From a virus, in the IMG/VR virus record IMGVR_UViG_3300046504_000035, positions 1-24,866 of that record: DNA of 24,866 nucleotides; one strand, written 5' to 3'. Under the pieces are notes generated by a model. That model did not search any database. It was not told the DNA's origin and saw nothing but the letters and a program-made list of their open reading frames with translations. Of this stretch, positions 1 through 8,780 are shown in pieces. Positions within the stretch are counted from its first letter, which is position 1; the number at the start of each line of letters is the position of its first letter. The translations under genes and the position numbers were made by a program.

Positions 1-1680
1 GACAGCCTTGTGGGCGTCGTCGGCTAGGAGGTAGAGCATTTCCGCGTCTTCGCGCGGTAGGTCCATGCCGCGGGCCTTGGCGTCGGCCTGCATCACGTCC
101 AGCACCTTGCCCATAGGCGTGAGGGAGCCTTGGGCGTGCCGAATCTTGAAGAACGCGGCCATGGCGACGGTTTCCCAAGACGGGTGCGCAGCCGCAGCGG
201 CCGCCTGGAACTTCTCGTCCATCACCTTGTCGAATGGCTCACCCGCGGCCAGTCGCTCGAATCCATCCAGGGATAGGACCGCTTGGAAGGCCGAACCGAC
301 AGCCAACTTGGGAACTTCGCCAGCAATGCCAATAGCGCGGCCGGCAACTGGATTCTTGGCCAGCTTATCCACCCACTTCGCAAAAGCAGGCATGTGCGTC
401 TCAAGGGCCACCGCAATCTTCCCACCGGCCATGGCTGTCAGTTCTGCGCCCTTGGCAAAGCCCGGCTGTGCCCATTTGGGCGTTCGTATGAAGCCAACGA
501 TATCACCGACAAGTCCGGCGGCTTGCTGCGATGGCGATTGGCCAGTGGTGGTGAAGGGATTTTCCTCGGCCCCCATCAGTTCGGCGGCGATGGCCGGTAG
601 GTTCCCGAAGTAGGCGTTAACGGCCTTCATGGCCCCGGCAATAGCTGAGGGAGTTGTTTCTGTCTGGTCGATCAGGTTCATCAGCGGCAGAAGCTGGGTG
701 GCCGCAAGCCGGTCCTGTAGGACGCCGGAATGCAGTTCCTTCTTCAACGCATCCTTGAAGTACTCCGACGGCGCGAAGTCCGCGCCTAGCAGCCGCTTGA
801 GGCGAGGGTAGTCATTCTTCCATGCGTCGGCGGCGGCCGCGCCGGCCTTGGCGAGCATCCCCGGCTCTTCGCCGTTGGGGCCGGAAGGGGCCTGGAGGCC
901 CTCGTACTCTTTCATTTTGGCCGCGGCGTAGTTCTGCGCCAGACGGATCGGGCTACCCTCTGGCAACTCGCCGCTTGGATGCGCCAGTCGTTCCACTGGT
1001 TCCTTGACGACGGGCGTGGGAGCGTTGGCGATCAGTTCCTTTGTCTCTGGGCTGGCATTACGCCAGAACGATTCGAGGTACTGGCCGTGGAGCTTATCGA
1101 ACACGTCGCCGCCGGCCTTGGCGGTTAGGCTGTCCGGGGCGGGCATGTTGTCGGTGTGGCGGATACGGACAGCAGCACGAGCCTCCCGATCTGCGGCTTC
1201 CTTCTGCCTCTGCTGTGCGCCTAGGTCCATCAGGCCGTACGGGTCACCATCGCTGGCCTGTGGAGCATTGGGGTCGCCCGTTACTTTGTGGACGGCACCG
1301 CTGATGCCCGTGTCGATGGAGCGGGCGGCCGTGGCGAGCTTTTCGTGGAAGTTAGGGTTGCCGTAGCCGTGCGAATCCTTGTCCGGGCCGTAGTCGGGCT
1401 TGGGGAGTGTGGCTGATAGATTCTGCGGGGTAGCCGTCACGCCCTCCATGCCGGGGCCTTCGCTGGCCGACTTGAAGTGCGGCTGTGGAATCGAACCGAG
1501 GATGTCGGCCGTGGACTCCGCGTAGGTCTGCGGCTGCTTGGCCGCCACCTGGTCGAAGATGTCGCCGGGAGCCTTGCTCGCCACGCGGTCGAAGATGTCG
1601 CCGGGAGCCTTGCTCGCCACGCGGTCGAAGATGTCACCTTGCGGCTGAACTTCGGCCGGAATGTCGGTGGTAGTGGGCAT
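1..1680 (-). CDS. Large virion-associated (internal/ejection-like) protein, C-terminus cut by window edge
   Basis: The reading frame is open from an ATG at 1680 to base 1, giving 560 codons with no stop, so the protein continues beyond the window. The start overlaps the stop of the upstream 776-aa gene (TAATG), which indicates translational coupling. The N-terminus carries three tandem 12-residue units (GDIFDRVASKAP twice, then GDIFDQVAAKQP, residues about 15-50); a related GDVFDKL motif occurs later. The rest is Ala-rich and mostly helical in composition, with hydrophobic stretches near residues 390-440, and has no recognised catalytic motif. Its place at the far end of the late operon after the tail-region genes, and its size, fit an internal virion, ejection or polyvalent protein. 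That function is inferred from position only; the family was not recognised. Confidence 0.75.
   Translation of the reverse strand, partial: MPTTTDIPAEVQPQGDIFDRVASKAPGDIFDRVASKAPGDIFDQVAAKQPQTYAESTADILGSIPQPHFKSASEGPGMEGVTATPQNLSATLPKPDYGPDKDSHGYGNPNFHEKLATAARSIDTGISGAVHKVTGDPNAPQASDGDPYGLMDLGAQQRQKEAADREARAAVRIRHTDNMPAPDSLTAKAGGDVFDKLHGQYLESFWRNASPETKELIANAPTPVVKEPVERLAHPSGELPEGSPIRLAQNYAAAKMKEYEGLQAPSGPNGEEPGMLAKAGAAAADAWKNDYPRLKRLLGADFAPSEYFKDALKKELHSGVLQDRLAATQLLPLMNLIDQTETTPSAIAGAMKAVNAYFGNLPAIAAELMGAEENPFTTTGQSPSQQAAGLVGDIVGFIRTPKWAQPGFAKGAELTAMAGGKIAVALETHMPAFAKWVDKLAKNPVAGRAIGIAGEVPKLAVGSAFQAVLSLDGFERLAAGEPFDKVMDEKFQAAAAAAHPSWETVAMAAFFKIRHAQGSLTPMGKVLDVMQADAKARGMDLPREDAEMLYLLADDAHKAV
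1552..1638 (-). repeat. 36-bp in-frame tandem repeat (2 perfect copies plus a partial third)
   Basis: Two identical 36-bp units lie at 1552-1587 and 1588-1623. The first 12 bases of a third unit follow at 1624, before divergence. On the minus strand they encode the 12-residue unit GDIFDRVASKAP. A more diverged copy (GDIFDQVAAKQP) follows in the protein. The DNA identity of the two perfect copies suggests recent slippage or unequal exchange. Confidence 0.9.
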
Positions 1681-4010
1681 TAGAAGGTATATCCTGCCGC
1701 CTTCGCCAGTTCGCGGGCCTTAGCCTTGTCGCCGCCAGCCTGATTCAAGAATTGCGCCGCTCTGGCTTCGTCAACAGCCTTTCCTGCGGCCGGCTGTTGC
1801 CCGCCCGCCGCCGGGGTCTGATTTCGGGCGGCCGCCGCCTCTTTGTATTGGGCTTCGGAGTGCACTGCGGCCGTCCACGCCTTATTCTTGCTTTCCTCGG
1901 CGGGGCTACCGGCTGAGCTGCCAGCCTTCTTGAACTCCGCATCAGCGGCCGCGAAAACCTTAGCGTCGGCGTCCATGGTGGCCTTGAGCTCACCAAGGTG
2001 CTCAGCAGCGGCCTCTGCCTTGGCCTTCGCCGTTTCGGCGTCCTTGGCTTCCTTGGCCTTCTGCGTCTCTTCGTCCTTCGCCAGCTTGCCGTCCACTGCC
2101 TTTTCCTTGACTGCCCGGTCGGCGTCTTGCTTGGCAAGGTCTTCGCGGAGGCTCTTGCGGACGACATCTTCTGACGTGCCGGCCTTGATGGACAGCACGG
2201 CCGCGCCAACGCGGTCCAGTTGGCCCGTTCGCTTGGCGCGGTACAACTGGTTCATGATCTCCTTGTTGGCCGCGATCTTCGCGTAGATGTCGTGGAAGGC
2301 TTGCCGCCCAACCTCGTCGTCGCCCGCATACCGCGCCGTTTCGGACAGGCTCGCGGTCAGTTGCTCGGCCTCAATCTGCGCTCGGTACGGCGGCCCGAAC
2401 TTCCGCATCAGGTTGTTGGCCTGATTGACGGCCATTCGCACGTCCATCCGGCCGCCAAGGGCCGGGTCCGTGCCGCGTTTCAGGTCGTCGATCTTCGCGG
2501 CGACGGCCGGCGGCAGGTCAAGGTTGGCCGTGTCGAGCTTTTGGAGCAGGTCGCGACGCACTTGGTCGGCCTCGTGGAATCGGCCTGTCTGCTCGAATCC
2601 ACGAATCTGAGCGTCGCTGGCCGGGTCTCCGATGGAGTCCTTGTACCGGGCGGCGGCCTTGGCACTGTGCTGGGCGGCCAGTTCCTGCATCTGCTGGGCA
2701 AGCGGGCCAGCCTTTGCGGCCAACTTTTCGAGTTCCTTCTGCCGATCCTCCGTGGTCATCTTGCCGAACCGCTCCGGGTCGCGGTAGTTGCGCATCTGCG
2801 TGGCGATGTCGTGGAGTTGCTTCTGCAATGGTGCGACCTGCTGGTTGAACTGCTGGTAGGCCGGGTCGCTCTTGGGAAGCGGAACGGGCTTGCCGTCGGG
2901 GCCGGCGTAGGTCAACGCGCCGGGGGCTTCGACGGACGGCTGCCGCTGGCGTTGGTTGCCCTGCGAGTCGGTGTACGTCTGGACCTGGCCGGTAGCGTTG
3001 GCGTGAATCTCGGCGTTCAGTTCCTTGTTCAGCGTGTCGGCCGTACCGATTGGCACCTGGCCGAGATCAGGTAGGCGGGTGACGTTGCCAGTTGCCGGCG
3101 GTTCGCCGTAGATGGCCGTGGCTGGCGAGCCTTCCGGCCGGTCGATACCGCGCATGGCACCAAGCTGGTCGAAGACGGCCAGCGGGGTAGGCCGAATCTT
3201 GGCCGCTCGCTGGAGCATGTCGCCTGCCGGAATCTGGCCCGTGTCCACCGTCTTGTCGATGATGCCCTGGGCAGCCCGCTCAAGGGGCGTGGAGGGTGCC
3301 GGAGCTGCGGACTCTGCCGCGCCCTGACGGGCCTTGGCCCGCGCGGCCGCCGTTGTCGTGCCGGACGCGGGATTATCGCCGGAAACGGCACCAGAAACCG
3401 GGTTGTAAAGGAAGTCCGCAGCAGCCACGGCCGATTGCGGGGCGCGTTGTGGGTTGGCGATGCGGATGTACTGGTTGCCGACCTGGACGCCGCCGGTGCC
3501 TTGGGCGTACTGCTCGGGCGCGGCGGGGGTTGCCGTTCGGACGATGCCAGAGGCGTCGGTAATGGTGTTCACCCGTGCGTCAGGGGCGGCCGCTGGGGCT
3601 GGGGCCACGGAGGCAAGGAACGATCCCTTGGTTACCGGCGCATCCGTGGGCATGGTGGCCTTCGTGATGTCGATTGGCGGCGGCTGCTTGGACACCGGGG
3701 CGGTGGCTGGTTCTGCGGCCTTCGTGATGTCGATGGAGTTGTTGATGCCTAACCTGGCCGCCAGCGTGTTGATATTGGCGCTTGTGCCGCCGAGGAACGC
3801 CTTAGCGGCCGGGCCGGCCGTTGGCTGGCCGGCTGCGAAGGCTCCCGGCGTGGTGAAGTCGGGGGCGGGCCGAATAGCGTTCGGCTCGTAGGGTTGTGGC
3901 TGGGGAGCGAAGGTCGGCATATTGAACCAGGCCCGCGCGGCGGCACCTGGCCCGCCATGCGGGGCGTTGCCGTCTTCGTCCAGGAAGTCAACTGATGATT
4001 TTCTCGCCAT
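1680..4010 (-). CDS. Large Ala/Gln/Lys-rich putative virion protein
   Basis: This 776-aa protein starts at an ATG at 4010, with AGGA about 10 bases upstream. The first half (to about residue 330) is low-complexity, rich in Ala, Pro, Gly and Thr, and contains two IDITKA repeats. The middle is helical and Gln/Arg-rich. Residues about 600-700 form a highly charged Lys/Glu/Ala coiled-coil-like segment. The C-terminus ends in an AGGDKAKARELAKAAGYTF-like tail, a short motif I associate with phage structural proteins. It has no signal peptide or catalytic motif. It is coupled by TAATG to the next large gene. The position downstream of the coat and tail-region genes suggests an internal virion or ejection protein; no named family was recognised. 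Confidence 0.75.
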   Translation of the reverse strand: MARKSSVDFLDEDGNAPHGGPGAAARAWFNMPTFAPQPQPYEPNAIRPAPDFTTPGAFAAGQPTAGPAAKAFLGGTSANINTLAARLGINNSIDITKAAEPATAPVSKQPPPIDITKATMPTDAPVTKGSFLASVAPAPAAAPDARVNTITDASGIVRTATPAAPEQYAQGTGGVQVGNQYIRIANPQRAPQSAVAAADFLYNPVSGAVSGDNPASGTTTAAARAKARQGAAESAAPAPSTPLERAAQGIIDKTVDTGQIPAGDMLQRAAKIRPTPLAVFDQLGAMRGIDRPEGSPATAIYGEPPATGNVTRLPDLGQVPIGTADTLNKELNAEIHANATGQVQTYTDSQGNQRQRQPSVEAPGALTYAGPDGKPVPLPKSDPAYQQFNQQVAPLQKQLHDIATQMRNYRDPERFGKMTTEDRQKELEKLAAKAGPLAQQMQELAAQHSAKAAARYKDSIGDPASDAQIRGFEQTGRFHEADQVRRDLLQKLDTANLDLPPAVAAKIDDLKRGTDPALGGRMDVRMAVNQANNLMRKFGPPYRAQIEAEQLTASLSETARYAGDDEVGRQAFHDIYAKIAANKEIMNQLYRAKRTGQLDRVGAAVLSIKAGTSEDVVRKSLREDLAKQDADRAVKEKAVDGKLAKDEETQKAKEAKDAETAKAKAEAAAEHLGELKATMDADAKVFAAADAEFKKAGSSAGSPAEESKNKAWTAAVHSEAQYKEAAAARNQTPAAGGQQPAAGKAVDEARAAQFLNQAGGDKAKARELAKAAGYTF
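3657..3734 (-). repeat. Short direct repeat encoding IDITKA
   Basis: The same 18 bases (ggccttcgtgatgtcgat) occur at 3657-3674 and 3717-3734, exactly 60 bp apart and in frame. Each encodes IDITKA in the low-complexity N-terminal half of the 776-aa protein. The bases between are only loosely similar, so this is an older or partial tandem duplication. Confidence 0.75.
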
Positions 4011-4026
4011 GGTTCACCCGTCCTGC

Positions 4027-5160
4027 TTACATTATGATGATGTCCGGCGCTGTCTTTTGCTTCTCAAATCCAACAATGGTTACATGCGCCTGGAACTCCA
4101 CAGTCTGCGCCCCGCCATTGAGAACGTAGGCGTAGATCGCTCCCGTGCCCGTTTCAAGGTTCAGGCCGAAATAGACCGCAGGCGGCGAGCCGCCCACGAG
4201 CACAAAGCTTGCGAAGGCAGCATCCAGATTATTCACCAAATCGAAAGCGTCACCAAACCGGAAGCAGTTGAAGATGAACCCGCCGGTCCATTGAGCGGTA
4301 TGGGCGTTTGCTGGTGGCGGCGTGCCACCTTCAAGGCCCACATAGAGCTGGACCATAACCATGAACTGCCGACCGCGCCAGTCAATGAAGTTCGCGTGCG
4401 GCGGGCCGAGGTCGCCGTCGATGTATCGCTTGGTATTGCTCTTGTTGACTGGGCAGCGAATCCATCTGTCCACTGTTACGAAGCGAGCGCCAGTGTCGTA
4501 CCCTGTGGCTGGCAAACTCTGCCAGACGGGCAGTAGTGCGTTGTCCAGCGTCAGTACGTCGCCCATCAGGTTCTCTGTCGAATCGTACCGCTCCCACTTA
4601 TCGACCGGCCCGGCGAACGTGTTGCCGCGGACGATCGAACCATGCAGGGCAATCGAGTTCGGCGGGCCATGGGTGTCCGTGTGCTGCGCGCCGTCCAGCA
4701 GGATGCAGACCCCGGCACCCGCCGGATTCTGCCATATGTTGACCGCATGGCAAAACCAGCGGTGGCTCGTATCGTCCCACCGCTCCACGATCACGTCGAT
4801 GATGTCGCCCAGGTTCAGCGTCAGGCCCGTGGGAGCCGCCGTGCCGTCGAACAAGGTCACAAGCGCGTTGCCGCGGGCAGCACCACCAACGAAGCTAGAG
4901 AGCACCCCCGTAACCCAATTGTTCGGTGAAATCCAATTGGCGTCCAGTGTGACAGTGCCCTCGCTGTGCGGCGGTAACGGGTTATCCTGCAACGGCTCGT
5001 CGGTGTTGGGGTCCGGCGCAAGTTCAAGGTCGTCGCCCTCGTCGAGAACAACGTCGCCGAGAACGTCAGGCGCGGACGGCTCCTCACGCCACTCCTGGAC
5101 AGGAGGCGGCTCCTGCGGGGCGGCTATCTCCTCATCGTTCTGTTCTTCCGGTTCGTTCAT
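4027..5160 (-). CDS. Putative structural protein with acidic Pro-rich N-terminus
   Basis: This 377-aa protein starts at an ATG at 5160 that overlaps the upstream stop (ATGA). Residues 1-60 are very acidic and Pro-rich with almost no hydrophobic residues, as in a disordered anchoring tail. The remaining 310 residues are rich in Gly, Thr, Val and aromatic residues and look beta-sheet based, as in tail-fibre or surface virion proteins. Its placement between the 577-aa structural gene and the two largest virion genes supports a virion role. No domain family was recognised; a tail or receptor-interaction role is possible but unproven. Confidence 0.7.
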   Translation of the reverse strand: MNEPEEQNDEEIAAPQEPPPVQEWREEPSAPDVLGDVVLDEGDDLELAPDPNTDEPLQDNPLPPHSEGTVTLDANWISPNNWVTGVLSSFVGGAARGNALVTLFDGTAAPTGLTLNLGDIIDVIVERWDDTSHRWFCHAVNIWQNPAGAGVCILLDGAQHTDTHGPPNSIALHGSIVRGNTFAGPVDKWERYDSTENLMGDVLTLDNALLPVWQSLPATGYDTGARFVTVDRWIRCPVNKSNTKRYIDGDLGPPHANFIDWRGRQFMVMVQLYVGLEGGTPPPANAHTAQWTGGFIFNCFRFGDAFDLVNNLDAAFASFVLVGGSPPAVYFGLNLETGTGAIYAYVLNGGAQTVEFQAHVTIVGFEKQKTAPDIIIM

Positions 5161-6890
5161 GTCGTCGCCCAGGAGTTAGTCAACAGCGTATCGAGGAAGC
5201 TGATATCGGCCGTATCCAGCAAGCTCCACGGCTGGCCGGCAAGGGCGACGACGCGATAGCCTACCGACTTGCTATCCACCACGCCCGTACCCGAGTTCAG
5301 CACGTCGACCTGCGTAACCTTTGTTGCCAGCACGTCGCTCGTACCGACTCCGATCCAGTCGCCGCCGTCCTGCGAGAAAAGCACCACGTACTTGACGCCC
5401 CACAGTATCAGGCCGGGCTGGGCGATGATCGGCTCAAGGGACATGTCGTAGATCATCCACTGGCCGGCCGCCGCTGCGATGTCGCCCTCGATGACCACGG
5501 ACAGGGCCGTCGCGGCCGCGCCGGTATTGTTCATCTCGTGCGTTATGCCGATGTCCGAGTAAAGGTGGTAGGTGAAGTTCGGGGTTGCCCCGCCGACCTG
5601 CTCCATGTAGTACGGAGTGTTCAGGGCAAAGCCAGACGGAAGCGTGCCGGCGGTGAACTCGATGGCCGTGCCTGGCTGCTGCTGGAGGATGACGCCCGTG
5701 AGCGTGAACAAGGCCGGGCTTGCCGACGAGATCGTACAGTCAGTGACGGCCTGCCGGCCACCGCTGGGGATCGGCATCTTGTTCAGGGCCACGCTGTTGA
5801 TCTTGCCGAGCTTATAGGTCTGGTCGTCGAAGTAGGTCTGCCGGTCGGTAACGACGGCGTACACCACCAGGGCCGGGTTGGGGATCATTTGGATCGGCGT
5901 GCCGGTCCTGACGACGCTGTAGCCGTTCCGCAGGTCGCCGTGGACGCCCGATAGGTTCGGGCCGTGAATGACAAAGCCGGTCGCGTCCTGCCCCACCTTC
6001 TGCTTGCGGACGCCGGCCTTGCCGAAAAGCACGGCATGGTTGGGGTTCTGTATCAGCCACTCATGCCACGTCGGGACATCGTAATGGGCGACAACGCGGC
6101 AGAGGGGATGCTGAACGCCGTACCAGTCGTCCTGCACCTGCACGTCGATCAGGCATGGGTCGCTCCGCTGGTCCGTTCCGCCACTGGCGTAGACGCTGCT
6201 GGAGGAGCCGGGGTACAAGCTCCACATGGCAAGCCCGCTATTGGCGACGGCGGTAATGCTGCCGGCGGCCGTCAAGGACCCCATCGCGGTGATAAGGCCG
6301 GCGGTTGGGTACAGGCTGTACGTGAAGTTCGGGCTGCTGCCGCCCAATCGCTTGAGGTAGTACGTACTGCCAAGGGCAAAACCGGACGGCATGGTTCCGG
6401 CCGTAAACTTGACGGGCGTTCCATCAGCGAAGTTCTGGGTTGGCGTCGTGGCACCCGTGAAGGTGAATACTGTCGGGTTGGCGAGCGTTATCGTGCATGA
6501 CGCCGTACTGGCGACCGTACCGCCGATCAGGGCGGCCGCGCTGGCCTTGGGCACCTTATCGAAGACGACCTCCAGCGACCAGTTGTGGGCCTTGGTCTTG
6601 CGTGCGTTACGTGAGACGGTGGACTCGTAAGTCCAGATACCGCTTCCGCCCGTCCGGCTGTTGTACTGGACGTAGGTCGCCGTGACGATGAACTTGCCCG
6701 GTACGATGACCTCGTTCACGTCCACCGGGTCCATGACGTAGGCCGTGGCGGGAATCTGGCCCGTACCGCCGGGGCCGGCCGAGCCGACCGCTGGGGCGTC
6801 CGTAATCGCATCGCACAGGTAGCGCGCGATGTAGGTGTTGCGGGCAAACCCGTTTTTCTGGATTCTGCCTCTTAGTTCCATGGAGGCCAT
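5157..6890 (-). CDS. Structural protein with two repeated beta-domains
   Basis: This 577-aa protein starts at an ATG at 6890, one base after the stop of the 88-aa gene. Two segments of about 65 residues, near residues 130-200 and 375-440, are clearly homologous. Both contain an FTAGT(M/L)PSGFAL core, then (S/T)xYY(L/M), a VGG or LGG-type turn and a PNFTYxLY strand. This pattern is common in phage tail-fibre or Ig-like repeats. The C-terminal 60 residues (YRVVALAGQPWSLLDTAD region) are unique. Location downstream of the connector-like gene supports a tail or virion-surface role; the specific function is inferred. Confidence 0.75.
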   Translation of the reverse strand: MASMELRGRIQKNGFARNTYIARYLCDAITDAPAVGSAGPGGTGQIPATAYVMDPVDVNEVIVPGKFIVTATYVQYNSRTGGSGIWTYESTVSRNARKTKAHNWSLEVVFDKVPKASAAALIGGTVASTASCTITLANPTVFTFTGATTPTQNFADGTPVKFTAGTMPSGFALGSTYYLKRLGGSSPNFTYSLYPTAGLITAMGSLTAAGSITAVANSGLAMWSLYPGSSSSVYASGGTDQRSDPCLIDVQVQDDWYGVQHPLCRVVAHYDVPTWHEWLIQNPNHAVLFGKAGVRKQKVGQDATGFVIHGPNLSGVHGDLRNGYSVVRTGTPIQMIPNPALVVYAVVTDRQTYFDDQTYKLGKINSVALNKMPIPSGGRQAVTDCTISSASPALFTLTGVILQQQPGTAIEFTAGTLPSGFALNTPYYMEQVGGATPNFTYHLYSDIGITHEMNNTGAAATALSVVIEGDIAAAAGQWMIYDMSLEPIIAQPGLILWGVKYVVLFSQDGGDWIGVGTSDVLATKVTQVDVLNSGTGVVDSKSVGYRVVALAGQPWSLLDTADISFLDTLLTNSWATT

Positions 6891-6891
6891 A

Positions 6892-7158
6892 TCAGGTTCC
6901 CTGCTTCATGTAGGTCATGGTCACGATGATAACTTGCCACTCGCCGCCGCCCTTCTGCTGGGCGCGGGGGGCATTCCCTACGAACGGGCCGGCAAGATTG
7001 CCGGAGCCTATCGCCTTAGCCGTCTCGCCCGTCCGCAAGGGGCCGGTCGCCCCGCGGGCGGGGAGGGTATCGTTCTGCCCGCAGTTGTAGACGCGGGTTG
7101 TTCGGATGCCCTCGACAACCTCCTCGACCTTCTCAAGTTCTGTCCGTTCTTGGAGCAT
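6892..7158 (-). CDS. Hypothetical 88-aa phage protein
   Basis: The start is an ATG at 7158, inside the end of the upstream 55-aa gene (26-base overlap), and the stop lies one base before the start of the 577-aa structural gene. The first 20 residues are charged (LQERTELEKVEEVVEGI), the middle is Gly/Thr-rich, and the end is a beta-like hydrophobic stretch (WQVIIVTMTYMKQGT). There is no recognised domain. Tight packing in the late operon suggests a small tail or virion-completion factor. Confidence 0.65.
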   Translation of the reverse strand: MLQERTELEKVEEVVEGIRTTRVYNCGQNDTLPARGATGPLRTGETAKAIGSGNLAGPFVGNAPRAQQKGGGEWQVIIVTMTYMKQGT

Positions 7159-7300
7159 CGGCTGCCTTGACCTCGATTTTATGGCTGGGTCGCACGCCAG
7201 CCGCCCACATCAGATCCATTAGATACTGTTGCGCCTCATGCGTGCCGCACAGCGGCGACGTGCCGAGGTTGTGCGGCCGTGGTTTTTCCGGTGTATCCAT
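7133..7300 (-). CDS. Short LMDDLW-motif protein (55 aa)
   Basis: This 56-codon frame begins with an ATG at 7300, directly after the stop of the connector-like gene (TGAATG), and ends inside the start of the 88-aa gene. It contains AQQYLMDLMWAAGVRPS at about residues 23-39. This closely matches AQGLMDDLWNAGIRPT in the 76-aa gene at 17692-17922 and AQRLMDDLWDCGVRPT in the 125-aa gene at 21697-22074. That homology and the seamless spacing make it a real gene despite its size. The family is common in phages with no assigned function as far as I know; this copy is little more than the core motif. Confidence 0.7.
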   Translation of the reverse strand: MDTPEKPRPHNLGTSPLCGTHEAQQYLMDLMWAAGVRPSHKIEVKAADAPRTDRT

Positions 7301-8422
7301 TCACGGTACATCGCTCATGGCAATGCAGGCGTCCGCATCGCCGTGAAGGCTGTAATCCCGCTCGATGGAACCGATCATCAGTTCCTTGTACCGGGCCTCC
7401 ATCGGCCCGTTGACCTTGCCCGTCTTCAACTCCGCTTCGGCAAGCCCGGCGTACTCGATGGTGAGCGCGTCTTCGGGCATCCCGAGCGCATAGCAGGTTG
7501 AGGCGTCCGTCAGTGGTTGTGGCTCGATGCGGTAGCGGAGCGTAACGACCATATCGCTTGTCGGGGGCGGCTCGACCAGCAGGTTCCACCTCTGGCCGGT
7601 GCTGGGCGTGCCGCGGACCTCGATGGACCAGAATCGGCTGTGGCCTGGGCGACTGCCTCGCCGCCTTCGCTCCACGTCTATGCGTGTAGCGGTCGTCCGC
7701 TCCAGGTTGGTTCGGGAGTAGGTGCAGGCGTGGACGAAGACGGGCGTACCAACCATACCGCTGTAGTCGTCGGGCAGGGCGAAAGAACCGTCGCACGTCA
7801 CAGAGAACAGGCCGGACTCTGTGTGCGCGTCGCCCGTGAGCGTAACGACTGTCGCGCTGGTGTATCCGGCCACGACGTATGCGTTGCCGGTGGTCACGAA
7901 GGTCATCGTCCGGCCCACCATGGACGGGTAGAAGCAAGCGGTTGTTGCGGTGGCCGTGGAGAGGCCCGTCAGGGCGGCGTAGGTGATCGAACCGCTGATG
8001 GTGCAGAGGATGGTGAAGTCGCCGGTTTCCGCGCTAGCGTTGCCGGCGACTGTGATGCTTGTCGGACTGACGTAGGCCGCGATGGTGTAGGTGTTGGTGG
8101 TCGTGGTGAACTTGACGACTTGGCCGACCATTGCGGCGTTGAACGTGGCGGAGGCAACTGTCAGCGTCGAGTAGGTCACGCCATCGTAGGTGATAGCCGC
8201 CGAAATCGTGCCACTTGGCGAGCCGAACAGGACAAAGGATGTTTCCGGCCGGAGCCAGGAGAAGTCATGGGAACTGGCCGTTGGGTCGGCCGGGTTCGCG
8301 CCGCGCCGAAAGCGGTCGTAGCCGGAATTGAGGTAGGCAAGGGCGTTGCCGGTCGTGGTGTTGTTGGTGTACGCCTCAATGCTGTTGCACATATCGCCGG
8401 CTGATTTTGCAAGGTTTGCCAT
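7301..8422 (-). CDS. Putative head-tail connector/adaptor protein with inserted beta repeats
   Basis: This 373-aa protein starts at an ATG at 8422, two bases after the upstream stop, with AAGG about 7 bases upstream. The N-terminal 60 residues (AYLNSGYDRFRRG, DFSWLRPE) and the last 150 (LPDDYSGM, RWNLLVEPPP, RYRIEP, then a helical EAELKTG and IERD end) resemble phage connector or tail-completion proteins. Between them lie two tandem beta units of about 60 residues, each with an (A/S)MVG(Q/R) start, a TNTYTIA or GNAYVVA strand, an S(P/A)T core and an ETGDF or ESGLF end. Its place between coat-associated genes and tail genes fits a connector; the assignment is by pattern and position. Confidence 0.6.
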   Translation of the reverse strand: MANLAKSAGDMCNSIEAYTNNTTTGNALAYLNSGYDRFRRGANPADPTASSHDFSWLRPETSFVLFGSPSGTISAAITYDGVTYSTLTVASATFNAAMVGQVVKFTTTTNTYTIAAYVSPTSITVAGNASAETGDFTILCTISGSITYAALTGLSTATATTACFYPSMVGRTMTFVTTGNAYVVAGYTSATVVTLTGDAHTESGLFSVTCDGSFALPDDYSGMVGTPVFVHACTYSRTNLERTTATRIDVERRRRGSRPGHSRFWSIEVRGTPSTGQRWNLLVEPPPTSDMVVTLRYRIEPQPLTDASTCYALGMPEDALTIEYAGLAEAELKTGKVNGPMEARYKELMIGSIERDYSLHGDADACIAMSDVP

Positions 8423-8423
8423 G

Positions 8424-8780
8424 TCACACCTTCGCAGGCTTGATGTTGATCGGCACGGGCCGGATCGTCGGCGTCACCGGCTGGAAGTTCGGCTTTGCCG
8501 TAATCGCGTCGACCTGGGCCTGTGCTACGTCGACCGTCACCTGAAGAGCGACGACCTTCGCCTGGTCGCTGCCCGGCATGGCGATGTTGTTCGCCGGGTC
8601 GTTGCCGAAGGCCGTCAGTTCCTCCAGCATGCCAGTGTAGAGCGCGCCGGTCGTGGTAATGCCGCGGTTCGGGTCAGGGTTGAACAGCGTTCCCAGGCCT
8701 GTGTTCGGGTCCACGAGCAGCACGTAGTCCGGGCCGCAGTAGCCACTTCGTCCGTTTGCGTCTGGTGTTATTATGTTCAT
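8424..8780 (-). CDS. Hypothetical 118-aa structural-region protein
   Basis: I choose the ATG at 8780 (MNIITPDANG). It overlaps the upstream stop as ATGA, and the frame further upstream is the shadow of the preceding gene. The protein begins with a phage-like YCGPDYVLLVDPNTGLGTLF stretch, then has an acidic middle and a VALQVTVDVAQAQVDAI helix, and ends in a Pro/Lys-rich tail (PTIRPVPINIKPAKV). No domain was recognised. Coupling to both neighbours suggests a small virion or assembly factor acting with the connector-like protein. Confidence 0.65.
   Translation of the reverse strand: MNIITPDANGRSGYCGPDYVLLVDPNTGLGTLFNPDPNRGITTTGALYTGMLEELTAFGNDPANNIAMPGSDQAKVVALQVTVDVAQAQVDAITAKPNFQPVTPTIRPVPINIKPAKV

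Noticed and set aside
2220-3074. Long 284-aa rightward frame opposite the 776-aa gene
   Set aside because: It is the antisense shadow of a GC-rich coding region; it has no ribosome site or recognisable domains, and the minus-strand frame is coupled to its neighbours.
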